From Candidatus Coatesiibacteriota bacterium (GTDB lineage Bacteria > JAFGND01), in the NCBI GenBank assembly GCA_016927185.1, contig JAFGND010000002.1:1-42441 (forward strand): DNA of 42,441 nt, written 5' to 3'. Positions 1 through 7,529 of this stretch are shown one piece after another (position 1 is the first letter of the stretch; every line of letters starts with the position of its first letter). Below the pieces are notes generated by a model. The model made no database searches, was not told the DNA's origin, and worked only from the letters and a program-made list of their open reading frames with translations. The position numbers and the translations under genes were made by a program.

Positions 1-372
1 TATGCAATATCATCTAGTTTTGATCTCACATTAAAATATTGGAGAGTATCAGATGGCACTTGCATAAGAACATTTTATGGACATACTAAACTAGTAGATG
101 AAGTTGCTTTCAGTCCAATAGGTCAGACTGGTTTCAAAGACAACAAATCAGCTTCTTATATTCCAGCCCCCTCCCTCTCCATCTCACCCAACCCCTTCTC
201 AGATAGATTAGCAATAACAGTTCCTTCTTCAGGAGCAATCTATTCCCTTACTGGTCAACTGGTTATGAACCTTACCAAAGGCAAGCATTCTCTTGATACT
301 AGCAAATGGAGAGAGGGAATTTATATAGTTAAGGCAGGGAAAGAAACAAAAAAAATAATAAAGATTAATTAG
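1..372 (+). CDS. C-terminal end of a secreted WD40-type propeller protein with type IX-like sorting domain (5' truncated)
   Basis: The reading frame is open from base 1 to the TAG at 370-372 and has no start, so the gene enters from outside the window. The first ~40 residues (LKYWRVSDGTCIRTFYGH followed by TKLVDEVAFSP) have the spacing of a WD40 blade: W-x(5)-G-x-C-x-x-T-x-x-GH...V...FSP. A linker (GQTGFKDNKSASY) leads to a ~70-residue C-terminal domain with SISPNPF, YSLTGQLV, GKHSLDTSKW, GIYIV and a KKIIKIN tail. That is the pattern of Por/type IX secretion C-terminal sorting domains (TIGR04183-like), so the product is inferred to cross the outer membrane and be anchored or released. The next gene starts 19 bp downstream, suggesting an operon. 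The WD40 call rests on one blade; the sorting-domain call is firmer because four other genes here share it. Confidence 0.8.
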   Translation, partial: YAISSSFDLTLKYWRVSDGTCIRTFYGHTKLVDEVAFSPIGQTGFKDNKSASYIPAPSLSISPNPFSDRLAITVPSSGAIYSLTGQLVMNLTKGKHSLDTSKWREGIYIVKAGKETKKIIKIN

Positions 373-391
373 AAATATTAAGGAGGTTGAA

Positions 392-1666
392 ATGAAGACT
401 TTTACATTTATAGTTCTTTTCCTATACTTGACTTGTTTTCTCTTTTCAGAACCAGGAGATTTGATATGGAAATACGAAACAGGGGCTTATATAGACTCTA
501 AACCTTTTATAAATGATACTTCAGTCTATATAGGAAGTAATGATTGTAAGTTCTATGCTTTGAATGCATTTGATGGAAAACTAATTTGGTTATACAAATC
601 AGGTGATCTTATTGTTACTACTGCTTGTTATGAGAAAAATATAGTTTTCTTTGGAAATTTTTCAGGATATTTATTTGCATTAACATCATCTAATGGAATG
701 CTGGAATGGAGTTATTATTCCGGAGATTATACAATTAGATCTTCTCCCTGTATCTATAATGGACTTATTTATTTTGGAGACAATAACAATTACGTATATG
801 CATTAACTAAAAGCAATGGGATTGAAAAATGGAAATATAAAACTGATGGGGCAGTAAGGTCTTCTCCATGTGTTTCAGATGGAGTTGTTTATGTTGGAAG
901 TAATGATAATTATCTTTATGCTATAAATAGCTCAGATGGAACTCTTAAATGGAGATATCAAACAGGTGAAAATGTTTCCTCCTCTCCTTGTGTCTCTGAT
1001 GGAGTTGTTTATGTTGGAAGTAATGATACTTATCTTTATGCAATAAATTGTTCAGAAGGAACTCTTAAATGGAGATATAAGACAAGTGGTATGGTTTATT
1101 CCTCTCCATGTGTTTCAGATGGAGTTGTTTATGTTGGAAGTAATGATAATTATCTTTATGCTATAAATTGCTCAGATGGAACTTTTAAATGGAGATATCA
1201 AACAGGTGATGGTGTTTTCTCCTCTCCTTGTGTCTCAGATGGAGTTGTTTATACTGGAAGTTATGATGGCTATCTTTATGTATTGAATTCTTCAGACGGG
1301 TCGTTAAAATGGAGATATAGAGGAGAGAATGCTGGAATTGTTAATTCCCCTATTGTAGCTAATGGGATTGTATATTTTTGCAGTAGTCAATTCATCCAGG
1401 CAGTAGAAACTTACGGATATACTGGCTTCAAAGAGAATAAATCAGATTCTTATATTCCTTCCAAATCATTCTCCATCTCTCCTAACCCCTTCTCAATCCG
1501 CTTGTCAATTTCCCTGCCATCCTCAGGAGCTATCTATTCCCTTACAGGTCAATTGATAATGAAATTAGATAAAGGCAAACATTTTCTTGATACTAGCAAA
1601 TGGAGAGAGGGAATTTATATAGTGAAGAGTGGCATGGAATGCAAGAGAGTAGTGAAAATAAATTAA
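392..1666 (+). CDS. Secreted eight-bladed PQQ-like beta-propeller with type IX-like sorting domain
   Basis: ATG at 392 follows a strong AAGGAGG site. Residues 1-19 form a signal peptide (MKTFTFIVLFLYLTCFLFS). The mature part holds eight ~40-residue repeats of the PQQ_2/PQQ-like type (consensus SSPCVSDGVVYVGSND-Y-LYAIN-SDGTLKWRY), which should close an eight-bladed propeller. Blades 4-7 are nearly identical in protein and DNA; blades 1-3 and 8 have diverged. A linker (ETYGYTGFKENKSDSY) precedes the sorting domain (SISPNPF ... YSLTGQLI ... DTSKWREGIYIV ... KRVVKIN). These repeats often do not bind PQQ in such proteins, and I see nothing that proves an enzyme; adhesion or substrate binding is as likely. 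Most blades carry a Cys after SSP, unusual for a secreted protein. It lies between two related genes with gaps of 19 and 11 bp. Confidence 0.88.
   Translation: MKTFTFIVLFLYLTCFLFSEPGDLIWKYETGAYIDSKPFINDTSVYIGSNDCKFYALNAFDGKLIWLYKSGDLIVTTACYEKNIVFFGNFSGYLFALTSSNGMLEWSYYSGDYTIRSSPCIYNGLIYFGDNNNYVYALTKSNGIEKWKYKTDGAVRSSPCVSDGVVYVGSNDNYLYAINSSDGTLKWRYQTGENVSSSPCVSDGVVYVGSNDTYLYAINCSEGTLKWRYKTSGMVYSSPCVSDGVVYVGSNDNYLYAINCSDGTFKWRYQTGDGVFSSPCVSDGVVYTGSYDGYLYVLNSSDGSLKWRYRGENAGIVNSPIVANGIVYFCSSQFIQAVETYGYTGFKENKSDSYIPSKSFSISPNPFSIRLSISLPSSGAIYSLTGQLIMKLDKGKHFLDTSKWREGIYIVKSGMECKRVVKIN
838..1320 (+). repeat. Four tandem 120-bp coding repeats (propeller blades 4-7)
   Basis: The segment GGAGTTGTTTAT recurs at 881, 1001, 1121 and 1241, exactly 120 bp apart, and most of each 120-bp unit (one 40-residue blade) is preserved at the DNA level including silent positions. 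Flanking blades of the same gene keep only the protein pattern. This indicates recent tandem amplification or gene conversion rather than old blades held by selection. Such arrays can change copy number by recombination and can collapse in short-read assemblies. Confidence 0.9.
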
Positions 1667-1677
1667 GGAAGTAATTT

Positions 1678-2985
1678 ATGAAAAACTTTATAATTGTGGT
1701 TTTCATCCTTTATTCAATTAGCATAGTTTTTTCAGCTCGTGGGGATTTAATATGGAGGTATAAGACAGGGGATTCAGTTAAATCATCTCCTTATGTAAAT
1801 TCAACGACAGTTTTTGTCGGAAGCAATGATACCTATATATATGCTCTCAAACGAACTAATGGAGATTTAATATGGAGATACAAGACAGGAGGAGAAGTCA
1901 TTTCCTCACCGTATCTTTATGGTAATATGATATTTGCAGGAAGCAGAGATGGAGTTATGTATGCAATTCAGGCAGATAATGGAAGCATATTATGGACATT
2001 CAATGCTGGGCAACCTATTATTTCATCTCCAAATATACATGGATACTGGTCAAGTGGAAGGTTGGTTTTAGGATCCGATAATAGCAAAATATATGAGATA
2101 GACTATTATTCTGGTGAAATATATTATACTACCAATACCAACGCTGCCGTTGTTACAAAAGCTGATGGCTTCACTAATGGTTGTCCTTGGTATTCGATGG
2201 GGGATATTTCAGGTACTCTATGGACAATCATCCCCGGTCAGGGAATTGCAGACAGAATTAATATGCAATCACCTATCTATTCTTCAGTTGCAGTTCATGG
2301 TAGTGCTGGTTACAGGTATTTTGGTACTATTGATGGTAAAATGCATTGCTTGAATACTGCTCAGCATAGTCCTTTAGTTCTCTGGGAATATCAAACAGAA
2401 GGAGCAATTTATTCTTCCCCAAAGCTTGTTGTTAGTAAAGGTAAGCTTTATTTTGGTAGTAGAGACGGTTATCTTTATTCATTATATAGCGGAGATGGAA
2501 GTCTTGAATGGCGTTTCAAAACAAATGGCAGTATAGATTCATCTCCATTTTATTACTATAATTATATATTCTTTGGAAGTAATGACTCATACGTATATTG
2601 CATAAAAGCAACTGATGGTTCTTTATATTGGAAATATCAGACTGGTGGGGAAGTCAATTCAAGTCCTTCAGTTAGTCTTGGAACAGTAATTGTAGGGAGC
2701 AATGATGGTTATATTTATGCTATAGAAACTTCAGAAGAGACAGATTTTGATAAACAAGAAAACTACTCAATTATTCCAGCTAAATCCTTTTCAGCTTCCC
2801 CCAACCCCTTCTCATCCCGCTTGTCAATTTCCCTGCCATCTTCAGGTGCTGTCTATTCCCTTACTGGTCAACTGGTTATGAACCTTACCAAAGGCAAACA
2901 TTCTCTTGATACAAGCAAATGGAAAGAGGGAGTTTATGTAGTGAAGGCAGGGAAGGAATGCAAGAGGGTGGTGAAGGTAAACTAG
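1678..2985 (+). CDS. Secreted PQQ-like beta-propeller with type IX-like sorting domain, diverged middle blades
   Basis: ATG at 1678 lies 11 bp after the previous stop, with GGAAG upstream. A signal peptide covers about residues 1-19 (MKNFIIVVFILYSISIVFS). The body again shows about eight propeller repeats: blades 1-2 and 6-8 keep the IWRYKTG...SSP...GSND..YALK pattern, while blades 3-5 (about residues 110-240) are strongly changed, with longer loops (WSSGRL, FTNGCPWYSMGD, GSAGYRYF). The C-terminus carries the shared sorting domain (SASPNPF, YSLTGQLV, GKHSLDTSKW, GVYVVKAG, KRVVKVN). The family fits an extracellular ligand-binding or scaffold protein; no catalytic residues are recognisable. It is the last of three co-directional propeller genes. 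No intrinsic terminator is visible in the 139 bp after it. Confidence 0.87.
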   Translation: MKNFIIVVFILYSISIVFSARGDLIWRYKTGDSVKSSPYVNSTTVFVGSNDTYIYALKRTNGDLIWRYKTGGEVISSPYLYGNMIFAGSRDGVMYAIQADNGSILWTFNAGQPIISSPNIHGYWSSGRLVLGSDNSKIYEIDYYSGEIYYTTNTNAAVVTKADGFTNGCPWYSMGDISGTLWTIIPGQGIADRINMQSPIYSSVAVHGSAGYRYFGTIDGKMHCLNTAQHSPLVLWEYQTEGAIYSSPKLVVSKGKLYFGSRDGYLYSLYSGDGSLEWRFKTNGSIDSSPFYYYNYIFFGSNDSYVYCIKATDGSLYWKYQTGGEVNSSPSVSLGTVIVGSNDGYIYAIETSEETDFDKQENYSIIPAKSFSASPNPFSSRLSISLPSSGAVYSLTGQLVMNLTKGKHSLDTSKWKEGVYVVKAGKECKRVVKVN

Positions 2986-3124
2986 TAAGAAGAAATAAGT
3001 AATAAGATCTTTGAAATGAACTCAGGATTTTAGTTTAATGTAACTTCCCTTTATCTGAATCCAGAACTTCTCTGTGACTGGATTGATACCTCCTTAAAGA
3101 AAAGCTTGACTAATAAGGCAATAA

Positions 3125-4063
3125 TTGAATACAAGAAAGCAAGAAAACTTAAGGAATATGGCGCAAATCCCCAATATACATAATGAGGAGTACTTTCCTT
3201 ACAAGGAAGCTTGTATGAGATACTATCTTCCAATTCAGCCAGATAGTCTGGTCCTGGATGTCGGAGGAGGTCATGATCCTGTTCAATGGGCAGATCTTGT
3301 CATAGACAAGTATCCAAATGATACTTATCACAGGGATGGTGCAGAAGCAAAGATTCTGAAAGACAAGACAATAATTGCAGATGCAACAAGACTTCCATTC
3401 AAGGATAAGTCATTCGATTTCATTTTCTGCAAGCATGTTGTAGAGCATATGAAAGACAGGGAACAAGTGACTGCAATCCTGAATGAGCTTTCAAGAATAG
3501 GTAAATTCGGTCTTATTACCAGTCCTTCTGAAATATGCGAAAGAATTCTTGGATGGGATTTCCATGTCTGGTTTGTAAACAACAAGGATGGGAAAATTCT
3601 TTTCAGGAAAAAGCAAACTCCCTTACCACCATGGGGTTATCTCATAAGAGTGACAACTTCCTCTGAGTCAAGGAATACAAGAGAGTGGAGCGATTTATAT
3701 AACAAATTCATACCGTTTTTCGAGATGCAGTATTTATGGGAAGACAGTATAGAATTTGATTTCATAGAAGATGATGAAATGATTTTTCCATATGAAGATA
3801 AGAAATTCTGTCTTGATTATGTCCAGAATAAGAGAACAGTTATTCCAAACTGGATTGAGAAGAAAAAGGATGGCATAAGACGAAAGCTGTTCCTGAAGAA
3901 AAGAGAAAAAACAAAACAGGAAAGACTTAAGAGAGCATTTGCTACATTGATATGTCCTTCATGCAGAAGCGAGGAAATGGAGAAAGAAAAGAACAAAATA
4001 ATCTGCAGAAATTGCAGCAAGGAATATCAAAAAAATAATGGTGTCTGGAATCTTGATTTTTAA
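3125..4063 (+). CDS. SAM-dependent methyltransferase with C-terminal Trm112-like zinc ribbon
   Basis: The N-terminal part is a class I (Methyltransf_11-type) fold: motif I is LVLDVGGGHDP, an acidic strand end follows (LVIDKY), then DATRLPFKDKSFDFIFCKHVVEHM, the usual motif IV region. The last ~45 residues contain CPSC...CRNC with the LICP / GVWNLDF look of a Trm112-like zinc ribbon, which in several methyltransferases stabilises or activates the catalytic domain; here it is fused. The substrate is not predictable. Start choice is uncertain. TTG at 3125 has AAGG seven bases upstream, while ATG at 3158 has AAGGA only two bases away, so I keep the TTG. No partner genes adjoin it; hdrC begins 139 bp later, probably with its own promoter. 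Confidence 0.8.
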   Translation: MNTRKQENLRNMAQIPNIHNEEYFPYKEACMRYYLPIQPDSLVLDVGGGHDPVQWADLVIDKYPNDTYHRDGAEAKILKDKTIIADATRLPFKDKSFDFIFCKHVVEHMKDREQVTAILNELSRIGKFGLITSPSEICERILGWDFHVWFVNNKDGKILFRKKQTPLPPWGYLIRVTTSSESRNTREWSDLYNKFIPFFEMQYLWEDSIEFDFIEDDEMIFPYEDKKFCLDYVQNKRTVIPNWIEKKKDGIRRKLFLKKREKTKQERLKRAFATLICPSCRSEEMEKEKNKIICRNCSKEYQKNNGVWNLDF

Positions 4064-4202
4064 GGAAATCCATCCTGCCGATTTTACAAAAACATTAAAA
4101 TATAAGTAATTTTTACGTATTTCACTTGTCAAAAAAATAGCCTTTCTCTGACTTTGAATTTCTATTATAGGAGTTTCAATTTTGTTAAGGAGGCTGTTGA
4201 AA

Positions 4203-4616
4203 ATGCCTGAAAACACAAAAAAAGAGCTGAACATTAAACCTGAGGAAATACTGGAAATAATAAAAGATATTTCCGGTCAGGATGTTTATGTTTGTTATCA
4301 ATGTGGGAAGTGCACTGCAGGTTGCCCCATGAGCGAAAACATGGATATAATGCCAAACCAGATAATAAGACTGCTTCAGATAGGAGCCTTTGACGAACTA
4401 TTAAAGCATAATACTATATGGCTTTGCGCTTCATGCCTGACTTGCACAAGCAGATGTCCAAAGGGAGTTGATCTTGCAAGGATAATGGAGGCAGTAAGAC
4501 TTCTGCTTTTGAGACAGAATGTTGCTTACCTTAATGCTTCAGATATTCCCGAGGAAGACAGGGAAGAGCTTCCTATTCAGGCACTAGTTGGTGCCATGCG
4601 TAAATATTCCCCTTAG
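4203..4616 (+). CDS. hdrC: Heterodisulfide reductase subunit C-like iron-sulfur protein
   Basis: The 137-residue product has two [4Fe-4S] motifs, CYQCGKCTAGCP and CASCLTCTSRCP, in the spacing of HdrC, with no membrane segment (HdrC of the cytoplasmic HdrABC type rather than HdrE-associated). HdrC passes electrons between HdrA and the HdrB active site. ATG at 4203 is preferred because TAAGGAGG ends nine bases before it; an upstream in-frame TTG at 4182 lacks a site. The stop is 18 bp before hdrB, and the order hdrC-hdrB-hdrA in one tight run supports a single transcript and complex. In bacteria such complexes reduce disulfide or related acceptors and may bifurcate electrons; the physiological acceptor cannot be read from sequence. 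Confidence 0.92.
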   Translation: MPENTKKELNIKPEEILEIIKDISGQDVYVCYQCGKCTAGCPMSENMDIMPNQIIRLLQIGAFDELLKHNTIWLCASCLTCTSRCPKGVDLARIMEAVRLLLLRQNVAYLNASDIPEEDREELPIQALVGAMRKYSP

Positions 4617-4634
4617 AATTTGGATGGAGGAGAA

Positions 4635-5528
4635 ATGAAAGTAAATTTTTATCCGGGTTGTACCTTGAAGACAAAAGCCAGTAACTTGGAAAGAACTGCC
4701 AAAGCCAGCATGGCAATCCTTGGCATTGAACTTGAGGAAATGGCAGAATGGACATGCTGTGGAGCAAATTTCTCTCTGGCAAATGACAATATTATGAAAA
4801 TGGCAGCTCCAATAAGAAATCTGGCAAGAGCTGAAAAAGTTGGTACTGAATTAGTAACTATTTGCAGCGCATGCTATAATGTACTTAAAAGAGCGAATTA
4901 TGCAGTCAAAAATGATTCAGAGAAGCTGGAAAAACTGAATCTCTTCCTTGAAGATGGCAAGATCCAGGACAATGACGATCAGTATCATGGTAAAGTGAAT
5001 GTACTGCATTTGCTAGAATTAATAAAGGAAAAGATCGGATTCGATAATCTGAAGAAATATATCAAGAAACCATTGAATGGACTGAAAGTGGCTCCATATT
5101 ATGGCTGTCAGCTTATCAGACCGCAAAAGGAACTCGAAATAGAGGATCAGGAAGCTCCCGAGATACTTCATAATCTTATTGATGCACTGGGAGGAGATGC
5201 TGTTGATTATTCAATGGATACCGAGTGTTGCGGTTCATACGTAGAGGTAAACAGGCCAAAGGAAGTATGGCTTGCTTCATACAGGATACTTCGTCAGGCA
5301 AGAGCAGCAGGAGCTAAGATTATGATAACCAGCTGTCCCTTGTGCCTCTATAATCTTGACAAGCATCAATTCGATATTGAGAAGGAGCACAGTGATTTCA
5401 AGCCAGTTCCCATTCTTTATTTCACTCAGTTGTTAGGTCTGGCTCTGGGTTTACCCGAAGAGGAACTGGAATTGAACGGAACAAAGGTTGATCCCAGACC
5501 AGTATTGAAAGAATCTGGTCTGTTATAA
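4635..5528 (+). CDS. hdrB: Heterodisulfide reductase subunit B, two CCG domains
   Basis: About 297 residues with two cysteine-rich CCG domains. The first begins FYPGCTLKTKASN and continues with CCGAN and ICSACYN; the second has YGCQLIRP, ECCGSYVEV and SCPLCLYNLD. In HdrB these ligands hold the two noncubane [4Fe-4S] clusters that cleave the disulfide, and both sets look complete, so the subunit is predicted to be active. ATG at 4635 is chosen because GGAGG sits just ahead (4626-4630); the frame extends to a TTG at 4620, which would place the Shine-Dalgarno inside the gene. The length matches archaeal and bacterial HdrB. It is 10 bp from hdrA. Confidence 0.93.
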   Translation: MKVNFYPGCTLKTKASNLERTAKASMAILGIELEEMAEWTCCGANFSLANDNIMKMAAPIRNLARAEKVGTELVTICSACYNVLKRANYAVKNDSEKLEKLNLFLEDGKIQDNDDQYHGKVNVLHLLELIKEKIGFDNLKKYIKKPLNGLKVAPYYGCQLIRPQKELEIEDQEAPEILHNLIDALGGDAVDYSMDTECCGSYVEVNRPKEVWLASYRILRQARAAGAKIMITSCPLCLYNLDKHQFDIEKEHSDFKPVPILYFTQLLGLALGLPEEELELNGTKVDPRPVLKESGLL

Positions 5529-5538
5529 GGAGGCATAG

Positions 5539-7494
5539 ATGAAAAGAATAGGTGTTTTTGTCTGCTGGTGCGGATCAAACATTGCTGGAACTGTTGATGT
5601 AGAGAAGGTTGCTGAGCATTTCAGGACTTATCCTGGTGTTGTTCATGCTGAATCATATCAATATCTTTGTAGTGAACCTGGGCAGAAAATAATTCTCAAC
5701 AGGATCAAGGAGCATGGCTTGAAGGGAGTTGTAATTGCGGCGTGCAGCCCGACAATGCATGAGTCGACATTCCGAAATACTGTACAGCAGATAGGATTCA
5801 ATCCTTTTCAGCTTGAAATAGCGAATATAAGGGAACAGGTTAGCTGGGTTACTGAAGACAAGGATTCTGCTACTTCAAAAGCAATTACTTCCATTTCCCA
5901 AATAGTTGAGAAATTGAAGGGAAATGAAGCACTTGATCCTATTCAGGTACCTGTTACAAAGAAGGCTCTTGTGATTGGTGGAGGAATTGCAGGAATAGAA
6001 GCTGCACTTAATATTGCGAAAGCAGGTTACAAAGTATATCTTGTTGAAAAGGAAGCAACAATTGGCGGACATATGGCACAGTTATCTGAGACTTTCCCGA
6101 CACTTGACTGTTCACAATGTATTCTTACTCCCAAGATGGTGGAAGTTGCAAGGCATCCAAATGTTGAGCTTTACACTTTGTCAAAAGTCACTAAAATTGA
6201 AGGATTTATAGGAAACTTCAAGGTGACTGTTCATAAAGAACCTGATTATGTAAAAAGAGCTGACTGCACTGCATGTGGTGATTGTGCAGAAGTATGTCCT
6301 GTCGAAGTTCCAAGTGAATTCAATCAGACACTAAAATACAGGAAAGCAATATATATTCCGTCTCCACAGGCTGTTCCAACCATTTATCATATAGATCCGG
6401 AAACATGTCTCGGGATAAACCCGATTAAATGCAATAAATGTGCAGAAGCTTGTGAGAGAAAGGCAATTGATTTCGACCAGCAACCAGAAGACATACTTAT
6501 AGAAGTAGGTGCAATAGTTGTTGCTACAGGATATGACTTATATGACAAGGAATTAATGGCTGAATATGGATATGGACGTTATCAAGATGTAATTGATGGA
6601 TTGCAATTCGAAAGAATTCTTTCAGCATCAGGACCGACTGAAGGAAAAGTGCTTCGTCCATCAGATGGTACTGTCCCGAAAAGAGTGGTGTTCGTCCAGT
6701 GTTGCGGAAGCAGGGATCCTGAACATCACAAGGCATATTGCTCGAAAATCTGCTGCATGTATACAGCTAAGCATGCACTTTTATACAAGCATAAGGTTCA
6801 TGATGGAAAGGCAACTGTTTTTTACATGGATATAAGGGCAAATGGCAAGCGTTATGAGGAATTTGTGCAGAATGCAATTGAACATGAGCATATAAGTTAT
6901 CTGAGAGGAAGAGTGAGCAAGATTTATCAGGAGAATGATCATCTTGTAGTCATGGGTGCTGATACTCTCTCTGGCAAGAGAGTTGAAATAGAAGCTGATC
7001 TTGTTGTTCTTGCAATGGCAATGGTTCCAGGCAAGGGTACAATGGAACTAGCCAAGCTTTTAAAGGTTGGGTATGATGAGAACGGATTCCTTAATGAGGC
7101 TCATCCAAAATTGCGTCCTGTCGAAAGCCTTACAGGTGGAGTATTCATTGCCGGAGCGGTTCAGGCTCCAAAAGACATTCCTGAGACTGTTGCCCAGGCA
7201 TCTGGAGCTGCAAGCAAGGTTCTAGAGATGTTCGGTCAGGATTATTTATGGAAAGAGCCAACAATTGTTGATGTTGATGGTTCTCTGTGTTCCATGTGCG
7301 GGAATTGTGTCCTTGTATGTCCTTATGGTGCAAGATCATTGAATAAGGAAAAGCATATTGTGGAAGTCAATGCTGTCTTGTGCGAAAGCTGTGGTGCGTG
7401 TGCTGCAGCATGTCCAACTGGTGCTGCCCAGCAGAGAAATCTTACTGACAAGCAGATAGTGGATATGATAGAAGTAGCACTGGAGATAAAATAG
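5539..7494 (+). CDS. hdrA: Heterodisulfide reductase subunit A, FAD and multi-cluster electron-transfer subunit
   Basis: 651 residues, full length for HdrA. In order: an N-terminal domain with CWCGSNI and CSEPGQ; the FAD-binding VIGGGIAGIEAALNIA near residues 143-158 followed by GGHMAQLSETFPTLDCSQC; a ferredoxin motif CTACGDCAEVCP (about 243-254); a second cysteine group (CLGINPIKCNKCAEAC, about 290-305); CCGSRD...YCSKICC around 387-405; and two C-terminal ferredoxin motifs, CSMCGNCVLVCP (584) and CESCGACAAACP (615). Known HdrA proteins use the FAD to split electrons between ferredoxin and the HdrB disulfide site. AAGGAGG precedes the ATG. No mvhD, hydrogenase, formate dehydrogenase or flxABCD gene lies next to it, so the electron donor partner must be elsewhere. 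A hairpin follows the stop. Confidence 0.95.
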   Translation: MKRIGVFVCWCGSNIAGTVDVEKVAEHFRTYPGVVHAESYQYLCSEPGQKIILNRIKEHGLKGVVIAACSPTMHESTFRNTVQQIGFNPFQLEIANIREQVSWVTEDKDSATSKAITSISQIVEKLKGNEALDPIQVPVTKKALVIGGGIAGIEAALNIAKAGYKVYLVEKEATIGGHMAQLSETFPTLDCSQCILTPKMVEVARHPNVELYTLSKVTKIEGFIGNFKVTVHKEPDYVKRADCTACGDCAEVCPVEVPSEFNQTLKYRKAIYIPSPQAVPTIYHIDPETCLGINPIKCNKCAEACERKAIDFDQQPEDILIEVGAIVVATGYDLYDKELMAEYGYGRYQDVIDGLQFERILSASGPTEGKVLRPSDGTVPKRVVFVQCCGSRDPEHHKAYCSKICCMYTAKHALLYKHKVHDGKATVFYMDIRANGKRYEEFVQNAIEHEHISYLRGRVSKIYQENDHLVVMGADTLSGKRVEIEADLVVLAMAMVPGKGTMELAKLLKVGYDENGFLNEAHPKLRPVESLTGGVFIAGAVQAPKDIPETVAQASGAASKVLEMFGQDYLWKEPTIVDVDGSLCSMCGNCVLVCPYGARSLNKEKHIVEVNAVLCESCGACAAACPTGAAQQRNLTDKQIVDMIEVALEIK

Positions 7495-7498
7495 AAAC

Positions 7499-7529
7499 AG
7501 CTCCGCAATCAAGAGCGGAGCTTTATTTC
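7499..7529. terminator. Hairpin terminator between hdrA and the convergent gene
   Basis: AGCTCCGC (7499-7506) pairs with GCGGAGCT (7515-7522) around an 8-base loop and is followed by TTTATTT. It starts 4 bp after the hdrA stop and ends where the convergent minus-strand gene stops, so it may serve both. The T tract is short and interrupted, so strength is uncertain. Confidence 0.75.

Noticed and set aside
838-1320. Repeat array as a CRISPR locus
   Set aside because: The units are 120 bp, in frame, contiguous without spacers, and encode propeller blades.
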